64,000 nt of DNA from Chamaea fasciata (Eukaryota; Chordata; Aves; Passeriformes; Sylviidae): assembly GCA_029207755.1 (NCBI GenBank), contig JARCOQ010000012.1, positions 3,554,001 to 3,618,000 of the forward strand, read 5' to 3'. Below are positions 36,801-48,800 of this stretch, piece after piece. The notes beneath the pieces were generated by a model. It made no database searches. It worked only from the letters and a program-made list of their open reading frames with translations, and was not told the DNA's origin. The position numbers and the translations under genes are program-made. Numbering within the stretch: the first letter of the stretch is position 1; each line of letters opens with the position of its first letter.

Positions 36801-39800
36801 TTAAGGAGTGTGTAGCAGTTTTCACATGAATCAACATCAACTGTTTGGGTTTTTTACTAACACCATAGAATACTACAGCTTATTCCTCATCTCTGTGAAT
36901 AAAGGATTCTTAGTAGCCTCAAAATCTGTGCTAGAACAGCTCAATTACAGGCCTTTTTGGTTTGTATTTTCTCAGGAAATTATTAGTAAATGTATTCGTA
37001 TCTTTAACCGTCTACTACATAGATGGAAAAATGTGGTTCTTAGAAGTTACGGCTTGTTTTTAACCTGGCAGGTGACACAAGTCTCTTCTTTTCATGCTGC
37101 ACGTGCAAAATGGAACCTCAGCATGGAACACACAGCAAGGCTTTGGTGTTATGTGTTACACTTTCGCAAAATCTTTCTGACTCTCCCTTAAATAGATTTA
37201 AAAATTACCAAAGTTATCTTGCAAAATGATGAAAATGTCCTAAAAGAGGAGCTGGCATTCCTTACCTGCCTGTGTTAAAGATGGTGTTGAGAAGAGAACA
37301 AGAAGCTTTTTATGGAACTGGTAGTTTAATGAGTTCTAACTAAAGATATTTTTGATCCGTTAACCTATATCTGAACTTAAAAAATGAAAGCCTCTGGAAG
37401 ATTGCATAAAATCTGATCCAAATTCCACTTTGTAAATAATGTATGTATTCCCTGAGTTAATTGTGAGATCTCTGCTGTGGCAGACTTCAGACTGCTGTCT
37501 GAATTCATTAAACTAGCATGTGATATGTAGTGGGATTGCTCTGTTTTCTGCCCTCAGGTCTGTTGTGCGCTTCGCAGCAAGTCTTTTAGGTAAACTAGTG
37601 GACAGCCTTGCACCATCTATTACTAATGTTTTAGTTCAGGGCAAGCAGGTAAGTCTTTGCTCCTCAGAACTGCATTAAGGAATGATAACAGAAACTAAAC
37701 AAATGCCTTGTTCATTTTGAAGGCCTCTGATGCTTCTTACAAAAGTATGCAATGGCTTAAGAAAAACCTTGCCAAAGAAGAGAAATCCAGAGAAAATAAG
37801 GATCTGTTTAATAATTGTATTTGGAATTGAATAATAATTTTAATTCATGAAAGAATAAGACTGAAAAGACAGTTCAGCATTTATGGAAGGCAGGAAGGGG
37901 CATGATTTATGTAACTCCTTGGGTTTAAGGTCTCTGGGGAGACCTTGGAAACTCCTCCGGTGCCTGAAGGGGCTCCAGCAGAGCTGGAGAGGGACTTTTG
38001 ACAAGGATGTGTAGAGACAGGACCAGAGGGGATTGCTTTAAAATGAAAGAGGGCAGGTTTAGATTAGATCTTAGGAAGAAACTCTTCCCTGTGAGAGTGA
38101 GGAGGGCCGGGCACAGGTTGCCCATTGTAACGAGATGATCTTTAAGGTCCCTTCCCACCCAAACCTTTCTGGTTTTTATCCATATGCCCTCCCACTTGAC
38201 AAAAGTAGATGGAGTGGAGTGTTAAGGCATCTTTTGAAAGAAAGACGTCTTTAATGAAAGTGCAACCGCTCTCCGTGTGATTGAGCAGAAGACAAGTGGG
38301 TGGCAGCTGAGCAAAAGGTCTTTTGGGGTTTTCTGTTTCAAAGGAAGTTTAATCATCAGTGTTTTTTCCCTTCCCGAGGAGAACATAATTTTTCTTCTCC
38401 AGCACAATAATTTTTATTAAATTCATGAATAGCTGCTTCTAAATAATAGCAATTGAACATTTCTGTATTTTTGTATTAAATGTATGTGTGTGTATACCTG
38501 GTTATGTGCAATGTTGTCGTCTTACTCCAGCCTGAGGTCTGGCTCTGTGCTTTGGCGCTGCTCAGCTGTAGAGAAGACCACACCTGCATGCAGCATAATT
38601 TGAGGCTATTGGCAACTTTTAACCGAACTTCCCTTCCTTGATCACATTATAAAAATGATCTTTATCACAGCAGAAAAGCTAGTGTTGCTGTCTTAGTGAC
38701 AGAAGGCAAAGAACAAAACAGAATTTTAATAAGATTCCCTTCTTTTTGTGGTTAAACAATCCAGTCCCAGCGATATATTTTCTTAAAATTAAGGCTGTAA
38801 CTTTTAGCATGCTAGGAGAAATAAGAAAACAAAACTATAAATTTAATTCTGAATTTTAATTGAGTTCCACAGCTGAAATGTATGAAATTATATAACTGTC
38901 TAAACCTAACGCACAGTCGTGATTATAACCAAAGCAGTGGTCTTGCATTTTCATTTTAAAATGGAAAAATATATCCCATATTCACTGTGGTTGTTAGTGA
39001 AGTTTATTACGTCAATAGCATCCAATTAACAGTATTAACAAGCACTGGCCATTGACATAAAATTCCCCTTGTATGGTGAAATTTTTAACAAGCAGAGCAG
39101 AGTTGGTGCAGTTCAGTTTCTAAATTGCTTTGCAGCGCTTTTCTCCCTGTCCCTGTCCTCTGAATTGTTCTCCCTGTACCACAGGTGACACTGGGAGCTT
39201 TTGGCCAAGAGGAAGCAGTTATTTCTAACCCCTTATCACCAGCAGTGATTAAGGACATGATCTATGACAAATGCCAATTACAAGATGAAAGAGAAGCCGT
39301 GGTGCAGCAGGAACTTGTCATCCACATTGGCTGGATCATCTCCAATTCCCCAGAGCTGTTCAGTGGGATGCTGAAGATACGGATTGGGTCAGTAAAGTAC
39401 CTGTTGTCCTGTATTACCTCTGGCATTGCAGGGGGGTGTACAGACTCCAGAGAGCCACAACCTTGAATCAGGGTTAAAACATCATTTACCTCCCACCTGT
39501 TCTCTTTAGTTCTTTGACAGGGTGACCTACAAATAGGCTGTGCTGGAGTGTTGTCACATTCCACGGGATCTGCATTTACTTTGCTACCCACAGAAGTTAA
39601 TTAATTTTTTTCACATTTAGGAAGAGACATGCATTTGAATAAGCACTTCTTTGAAGAGGCCAGGTGCTGCTGACTGAGATTTACAGAATCAGTGAGCACG
39701 CTTTAGAATCAGAACTTAAGTGTTTCATCTCCCGTATCTTTTCCACAGAGAAAAGTACGGCATTTCAGCACTGGAGGTAGATACCAGCAGCCTTTTTTCT

Positions 39801-42800
39801 AGCATACAAGATTCATATTTCTTCCTTTGCAGTACATTCCAGTCATCATAAAACCAAAAATTGCCTGTATTCCGTTTAACTGGAAGTATCCTTTTGCACT
39901 AAATGCTTTTCTGTCCCCTCTACAGATCCACGTTACTCCTCTTTCCTCCCCTTCCTTATTCTCTGTAGCTAATCCTTTTTGAAGTTTTTTTTTTTTCTTT
40001 TTCCCAAGGTTAATGCTAGAGATTCAATTTCCTTTATTTCAGTGTTATCACCCACTCCAGTGAGCAAAATTAACCTTCTCACAGAAGTGCCGTTCCAGTT
40101 TGATAATGATTTGATTTAGTGTCTTGTTATTGATTTGTTTTCAGGGTTTCATGTTGAAATAGATCAAGTTTCTGACAGCCCTATTACTGTAAAAACTCCC
40201 AGCCAACTGACTTGAATTCACCTCTTATCAGTGAAGAGCTCAGCAGAAGGTCCACTCTTGACTTTGGTGTGGCTTGTAGGCCACCGCAAAGAGAAAACAG
40301 CAGCGAGGGACTCAGACACATTTGAGTCATGAGTGGGGAAAGAACTCCTGAGCCTGCTGTGTTGTTAATCTTAGTAACAAGAGAGGGACTCTCATCACCT
40401 GCTACTTTACATGGAAGGAGCATGTTCTGCATAATGTAATGGGCCCTAATCCTCCCTGGTATCTTGCACCTCCAATGCATGGAAGCCCCGGGTGTAAAGC
40501 AACACCAAATCAGCCGGCCAGGCATCTCCAAATTCTGTGTCGGTACTAAGAACTCCCTGCAAAAAAAGTGACTTGACTTACAGGAGCAAAAACGTTCTGT
40601 GCCTTGTTGGCAATAGTGAAATGAGCACAGGATGTGGCTGTGGAGATGACAGCCTGAATCTCTCACGGCATTTTCAGATAAACACAGAAAGGCTCTGATG
40701 GTCCCAAGCCTTGATCAGGACTATTTGAAGAAAAATTATTTCAGTTTCCTTTCCTTAGTAATGCCTACTTGAAGTGAACCAATCCAGAGGGTCAGAGGCT
40801 GACTTCTGTGCTTATCTGCCTTCAGATGCACCTGTACTTTATTTCATCTTCGATATTGCATCAGAGGCTGGAGCACTGGTTTTACATCATGTGCACAATA
40901 AAACTCGGCATTTTCCTTCAACACTTTGCCAAGTTCTGCCTCTCTGATACCTCAGGCTAAAAATCTTCACTGTTGCTGTATTTTTATTGAATCAAATGTT
41001 TTTCAAAAAGGAGCAGAAAGTGTGATAGACTGCAAAAAGGAATTTCAAAGGCTAAAACTAGAAATAAGCCCCGAAGTCTTCGTAAATGTAAAGTATTGTA
41101 AATTTTATGGCTTTTTAAAATCTCATCAGCAAAATGCATATATAGTCAGAGCATAATTCTGAGCAGGAATTTTAACATCAAACGGCAGGTAAATGTTGGT
41201 CTTAATGAACATGGAATATAGGGAATGTAGTCCAATCAATCTTCTCGATGGAAAACGCACTTCACAACACATTTCTTAAAAGTCTGTGCATTATCCCTTT
41301 CAGCTTGTATCATGTTCCAATCAGACAGGAAGAGTAGGAGAGTATTTGTCTGATATTTTATGCATGTCCCGACAGCCAAATAGCAGGATCAGGATTGTGT
41401 GGAATTCTTATGAGCTGTTTCATTAGACTAATTTCTCCTATTTGGAAACTTTGTATTTAATGAATAAATCTGTTCCTCCCCTTCTGTAGATGGATCATCC
41501 ATGCTATGAAGTATGAGCTGCAAATCCGTGCTGGGGATATGCCAGCCAAGGACTTGTACCAGATGTCCCCCAGTGAGGTGAAGCAGCTTCTGCTGGATAT
41601 TCTGCAGCCTCAGCAGCCGGGCAGGTAACCAGGTGTGGGGTTGTGGTTCCTGCTTTCATTCACAAACCTCTGCTCCAGCACATTTCAATCCTGAACTGCT
41701 TTGTGTGCACCTGAAATCACCAGGCATCTGCAATCAGTTATGTAATTATTTAAGGGAAGGTAGCAAAAAGGCGCTTTTTCTTTCTTTCACATGGACCCAA
41801 AGTGCTAGAATTGTTTTCTTTTCTATTGCATATTCCCTTTTCAGCTTTATCTTTGTGGAAATCTCTTTACTGCCACAGAAAAGAGATCTGTCTGCTATAA
41901 TGTGAACCATTACACTCTTTGATGGGGCAAAGGAGCCAAAAATTACCCAATACCTCCCCTTGAGTAACTTGTAAGAACAGTTTGTCTGCTGTTCAGTGCC
42001 TGCTTTCTTCTAGATTATTGTGTGAGGAAGAGCAGATGTTCTCTAGAATTCTTAAAAGATAATGGTACTGCCTGAAACTTGGAATCTTTTCTCCAAGCTG
42101 TAACCAGCTGCCACAAAGAGCATTCATTGTGATACCAAGTATGCAAGACAAAAGTTGAAATTGCAGGATTTCCACTTTATTGATAAGAGTGAAGTCAAAA
42201 CTCTTCCTCTTGGTTTCACTTCTAGTTAAGTTAAACCTTGGCACATAATAGTGCTGATCATTTCCACAGTCCTTGACTGAATGGATGATGGGCTTTTCCT
42301 CTCAAAGAGGAATTACACCACACATGCTGCTGTTTATGTTCCTGCTGTATTCAAAACACACCTGTGTTTTTCCCCAATCTACAAGCCCTGAGAAATGAGC
42401 TCCTTCAGTTGCTGCCTCATCTCATCATGCCCCACTTGCTCTGTTTTGGATCTCCCAGATGCTTTTCAGAGTCTTGGCTGTGCTTATCAGCTCAAGCTGT
42501 TTAGTTGGTGCCTACATTGTCCCGTAAAGCCACAGCAGAGCAACTCGTTTGCAGCACTTTCCATTAATTATTAATGCTGTTTAGGAAGCATTTGGTCAAT
42601 CTCAGTAAGGAATTCAAACACCACTTTTTGTCAGAGACCTTACCTGCATTGCCACAGCAGCTGCTGCTTTGGATTCCTGGAGCACACGATGGGTAGGTCA
42701 CCGAAGGGCACTTGGGTTGAGTTTCTGAGGATGAGGATTCTTTTTTGGGTTACCTGAGTACAAAAGCTCCCCAGCATATCCTTCCACACTTCCAGTCTTC

Positions 42801-45800
42801 GAACTTCTTTTCTAAGTTCTTCCTGTACAGTATTGCTCACTCGTTTTTACTTGCCCATTAGTGACTTGTTTTTAAAAGTTCACTTCCTGCCAGGAAATAC
42901 AGAATACTTCTTTTTTTTCCCCTCTTCCTTTTCTTTTTCTTTTTTTTTTCTTTTTGAGGGCAGCTTTTCCTACCCTTGCAGTGATTTTAGAAAATCTCTG
43001 CTAATGTGATACCATACCTCACTGCCAATTAATTTGTCATACAGGAAGGGCTAATGGTCTATTTACCTCCCTAACAGACTCTCCACAAGTAACCTCTCTC
43101 CAAGTTTTCACAGAGGGTAACATCTTTGCAAGCACAGACTCCACAGATTACATTTTTTAATCTACTTATGTAGGTCACAAGATTGCAAGAAAGTGTTTTT
43201 AGATGGAGCATTATTCTTTCAATGGTGCAAACAGTTCTAAAACTCACTTTGCTTATTTAGTTTGCAGGACTCTCTTTCCAACCTGATTAATGTGGGCGGG
43301 TCACAGCGTTTTTGACATCTTCAAATGCTTTTTTTCTATTAAGAAAACAACTCAGTATTTTTACCACACCACTGGTCTTTTTGATTTTATAGAAGTTTTC
43401 TTAGCCTAATTGAAGGACAGAGCTGCACAGAGAATAAGACGAAACTGTCATAGTAGACATAACCTTTTGGTAGTGAGAAGTGATTTATGTGACATTTTTT
43501 CTTAACTTCTCATATTTATCCAATACAGTTATACAGGAAAAGAGCCCACATTGTATGTTGGCTTTAGCCCTGGCTTTATAGGGTTAACTTGAAACATCCC
43601 CTTTGTTCTCAGAGAACAAATTACCTGGAGCTCAGAAAATGCACTCCTTAGTGATAATTTTTCCATTTTATTCTTAAAAAAAAAAAAAAAGAAAAGAAAA
43701 AACCCAAACCAACACTCTGTTTGCTTTGTCTTCTGGTGTAGCTGGGAGCGAGCTACAATAAGAAACTTAAGTATAAAACCATGTATGGAATTTTCAGAAG
43801 TAGTGTTCTCCCTAGTGGTTGTATCTCAGAAGAAATTCTCACCATTTCTCCAGTAGTTAAGAGTAAGGCTCTTCTAATGCAAGATATTTTAGTAATTTCA
43901 TCAAGCACACTGGTGTCTGCAGAAACAGGTCATTTTACAAAGTGATTTTATTCTAAGCATGTCATGTTAATTTACCAATACAAATGGAGCAAAAACTAAA
44001 CCCCCAAACTTATTAGTGCTGAATTAATTTGAGCTAGGCTATGTTAGTTCTGCACAACAACATTGTTAAAGTTGACCAGGGAATTTCCCTTTTTTTTTTT
44101 TCTTGCCTTTTTTTTTTTTTTTTGCTTTTCAAGCAGCCTACCAGAACCAGGTCTTAGAAATACAGAAAGGCATGAGGCACGGTGCAAAGCAGTAATTTAT
44201 TTGTAGCTTTTCTAAAAAATGATGCATGTGTTGATTTTTCTACTTAAAATTCAAAAAACATCTAAGGACTAAATAACTTGAGGAAGTTTTCTTTATCAAA
44301 TACATTCAGGACAGCCACACAAGACTTAAATCTATCTTGTGAATCCACCGATTAATTCATACCCATGGATGCCACTTCTTCAAATTCCATTGCTGGTGTC
44401 TTAAACATTTTGGCTAAAGCCCCATTCCTGTAGTAACACCAAGGAGAAAAAATAGGAAAATTAAATTCCAAACTTGATGGCTTTAAGTAAAAGAAAAAAG
44501 CTGGTATGCTTCTGAAGGCAAGCAGGATTTGTGATTCATGAAGAACGTGACTCAGTTTGCTCAAAGCCTTAGTTTTACAAAACCATTCTGTTGAGTTTTC
44601 TAAATTTGCAGGCCACTCGTTTTCTGCAGACTGTCAGGAAAAACCCCGGCCGTCAATAATTCTGCTGAAATGCATTTTTCTTACGTGATGAACCTGATCT
44701 GCTGCTGTTACTGGCCTGCAGTGGGTGGATTTCAGAGTTGCTGCTTTTCCTGCAGTTGCACAGGGCAGACAGCCCCAGGGTGACCCTGTGAGCCCCCCAG
44801 CAGAGAGCACAGAGCTGTGAGTGCAGCAGAGCTGGCTCTGGGGTCACTGCTCTCCTTGGGGCTGGCAGGGCAGGGCTGTGCAGGGGCAGCCCTGCTGAGC
44901 TGTCCCTGTGTGTCCCCAGGAGCTGGCTCAACAGGAGGCAGCTGGATGGCTCCCTGAACAGAACTCCTGCCGGGTTCTACGACCGCGTGTGGCAGATCCT
45001 GGAGAGAACCCCCAACGGCCTGATCGTGGCAGGGAGGTTCCTGCCCCAGGTAACCCCACACAGGCTCAGGCACTGCTGTTCCCACCTGTCTGTAATACCT
45101 TACCATTCATGGGGATTTTATGCCAGAATCTTTTACTTTGACTGACTTGTTAATTGGGGGGGAAAAAAAAATTCAAGTCCTCTATTTCATTTGGAGTCAA
45201 ACACAATTAGAATAGAATGACAGCAAATTATTTCTATTAAAGCACGTGAGTGTAGAAGATTCTTTCCAAGTCATGGGCTCTGAAATCTGCTCCCTCTTTG
45301 ATCCTACAGTGGTCATTATTTCTTAGTTGGATATTATTTGTTCAACAAGCAAGTGGGCTCTTCCTGGGGGTGGGGTTGATTTAATGCATGTGGTCTTTGA
45401 TTAAAAGTATGATTTGTTTTTCAGCAACCAACCCTATCGGACATGACGATGTACGAAATGAATTTTTCCCTCCTAGTTGAAGACATGCTGCAAAACATCG
45501 ACCAGCCACAATACAGGCAGATCATCGTGGAGGTCTGGGGCCAATGCTTCGTGACATTTTATAGTGTGCATTAGCATGTTACAGCCTGAAACAAAACAAA
45601 AAACTAACCTAGACTCAAATAGTTGAAGAAATAGCATTTTCCATATAAACACTTGCTTCAGTGGTTTCTCCAGAGATTTTCATGATTAAACAGGTTCCTG
45701 TTACATGTTCAGACAGAGTGAGTTCATAACGTTCTTCCCCTTCAGCAAATATTAATGACAGTACCAATACAATTAGGTCAGAGGAGGTAAAATTCTAGTA

Positions 45801-48800
45801 ATTCCACTGTAGCTTTCCTTCAAGTCCTTAGCCCGTGCCCTTTCCTAACCATTTCCCAGATCTAAGGAAAACTGCTCTAAAATAACCGGCTTGCCCTCTG
45901 AAGGATTCTTCTTTCCCTTTTTGCTGAGGCTGTCTAGTAAGTAGCTTTACACTACTGACTCAGCCGCCTTCCCATTTCCTTGCGCTCCTCATCCAAAGAG
46001 GAAAGCAAGAGGCAGTTTAAATCCTTCCCCCCACTGCCCACAATGTTTGCCTTTGGAGCAGATCAGGAGCAGCTGCCTGGCTGGTACCTGGCATCTGTGC
46101 TGTCAGCAGCATTCCTTGTTAGTCCCCAAGTCCGTGCCCCCGGTGCTTGTGAGGGCTCCTCCCCAGGAATATCCCACCGCTCCCAGTTCTGCCTCACAGC
46201 TCGTGGTCTGGCTGCTTGCTGCAACACCCCCAGTTTTTGCTCAAAGGTCACAAAATGACCCAACCCAAGGTGACCAGTGCAGACTTCACTGCCTGTAGAT
46301 GTTACAACAGGACACTCATCATGTTCGCCTTCCTATTTTAAACCCTTTCCAGATGTAAGTAACATAAACTCCGATGGACTGAGGTTTTGCTGCTGCCTGG
46401 TGTCTTTGGTTTTTATCAACTTTGTCATAACAGGATTTCACCGTCTGTGATTATGCCTCAGAACGCAAATGCAGAGGTTCAGTGTTTCCTGCTTTTCACT
46501 CTCTCCGTAGCATTTGTGCAGCCACACAGTGAGCTGAATAAAATGGAAAATAACTTCCCTGGCTCCCCGCCAAGTTAGATGTTAATGTCAATCATTTACA
46601 CCATGCCCTTACCTAGGCAGTCACCAGCAATTGTAACCTTTCATAAAAGCCTGCTTTTCCAGTGATTCTTTTATCAAAGTCAGAATTCTATTATCTGTGC
46701 ACTATTACCTGTGCCGTTATTAAATGGCTTCCTGCTTGAAAGAGCCATATGCAATTACTAGCAGTGCTATTATGTAACCTGAATTTTAAAAAATGAAATT
46801 TAAAGTCTTACCACCTTTTCCTGCCTTTTAGTTGCTGATGGTTATATCTGTTATTTTGGAGAGAAATCCTGAGCTAGAGTTCCAGGACAAAGTGGACTTG
46901 GACAAGGTGGTACAAGAAGCATTTCATGACTTTCAGAAAGATCACAGCAGTCTGAAGGGAGCTGAAAATCGAGTGAGTAAAATAATGCTTTCCTACAGAA
47001 TTTACCGTTCTTATTGAAGTTAGCTTTAAATGTTAATTCCGTGCAGTTCAGAGTAAAAAGCAATTGACAGAAGTCCAGAACGGAACACAAATAAGAAATT
47101 AATATACCCAAGTGCTGCCTAGGTCTGCAAAGAGCCTCTAAGCAGAGATGAAAGACGTGCCCTTTATTGCTGAGTTGTAAATTCAGAATGTTACGGTAAG
47201 GAGAGAACTCTGTGTTCCATGCTCTGAAATGGGACTCTCAGGAAGCTGGAACAGTTATCCTCAAAGGGGAAGGAACTCATTAGGAGGAAGACTAGAATGG
47301 AAAAGAGTTAAAAAAAAACAAAAGAAAAAACCTGAAAGTTCAGCGAGGAAGTGTGAACTTAGGATCTTATGTACACAGAGACAAAGAAAACTTTAATAAC
47401 CAAAGAATTGATATTGACAGTATTAAAGTAAACTTGAGATACAGAACTGTTCCTAGTTACTGAGTTTTCTGCTAGAGTTGCATTCATGAACTGGCAAACT
47501 TTTGGCTAAAATTCAAATAAAGGAATAAATGCTTTTAATATTTACTTCACTAGAATTAAAGGGTTTATGCTTTAAAGATCTCTGAATATTCTCACTACAA
47601 GTTTTGGTGCCTCAAAGCTCTGAAATTCTGCAATAAAGCCAGGTTTATTGGCCTGGTTGAAAAAGAAGATAAGAGTAAAGCAGTGGGACGAGTCCCAGAG
47701 CTACTGAGGATGATCTTCCTTGTTCCAGCTGGCATTTTATTGGGGACAATGTATTTGAAGTTATCTGTGCTAGCTCTGAAGAATCTATTGATTCATAATG
47801 CTGACATGCAACTGCCCTTCGTCTTGCTGAATTTAGCTCCTTTAAAAGATAAGGAAGGATGTGCTGCTTAAGGACTCTCTCAAATGTTTCAGTGTTCACA
47901 TTTTTGCCAGATTTTTTGTACTAAGATTTGAAAGCAAGCCAGATACCCAGCCCCAGCAGTGTGTCGATTTGCACAATACCTTTGTTTACATAAAATCACA
48001 ATTTCCTGGAAATTATGATCCTCTTGGTCCATGTTGGCAGGTAGTGACTCTGTGGCCACAGCAAAACCACCCACCATGCACACAAATGGCTCTCAAGTGC
48101 CAGCTCCACGCAGCATCTGGAATTTGCTACTGACTTCTGTGACAAGCTGCAAATCCCCAATGGCTACAAGCAGAAAGGAAAATTCCATGCAAACTCCAGT
48201 TTTTACTGGTGCTGCCCTGGCCTCTGTTGAAGTGATGGATTTTTTTTTCTCCAAGCCCAGTCCTACTTAGAATAATGCCTTTTGTCTCTTAGAAAGAGCC
48301 CCTGATTTAGAGTTGTGAACAGTATTTAAGACTGTTGCTGGAAATTCAGCTCCTTGCATTAAAATTTTCTGGAATCTAGTTCTCTCATATTCCCAGGTGG
48401 ATTCCTGCTGGCAGTTAACTGTAACCCTGTCTGGGATTGTTCTTAGGGGGTTCTGTCTCAAGGTTTCCTAACACTGCTAAAAACTCTTGATTGTCTGGAC
48501 TATGGTCTTCTATCACATGGGCTTGCAAATCTTTTGGACTTTGTTAATTCCCTGTTAACGTGTAATGAATAGCAAAAGTATTTATTCTAGCAAGTTCAGA
48601 CACACCCTAAAACTACCGAAGTCTTCATATTTTCTCCACACAATCTCTTTCCTTGATTTAATAAAAGTAACCAATTTCCTGACTTAAAGCATTAAACCTT
48701 TTGAGAGCAGCTAATACATAATTTGAGAGTAAGCAGGTGTTTTAATGTCACTAACTGTGAAAAACAGGTGTTCAGTGAAGGACACCTATTTTGGTGATCT

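Larger units (their letters stand above)
41625..44919 (+). other. PHKB intron with homopurine/homopyrimidine tracts
   Basis: A 3.3-kb intron. It contains a CT-rich run (42908-42956), an A-rich run (43676-43702) and two T runs (44089-44123). The last 220 bp before the acceptor gtgtccccag are GC-rich. No mobile element or additional exon is recognised. Confidence 0.78.

Noticed and set aside
40184..40666. 160-codon minus-strand frame
   Set aside because: No recognisable family, no splice or polyadenylation context, and a composition like the surrounding intron. It is probably chance.
43676..43702. A tract considered as a processed retrocopy or SINE tail
   Set aside because: No gene-like or SINE-like body precedes it and no target duplication was found.
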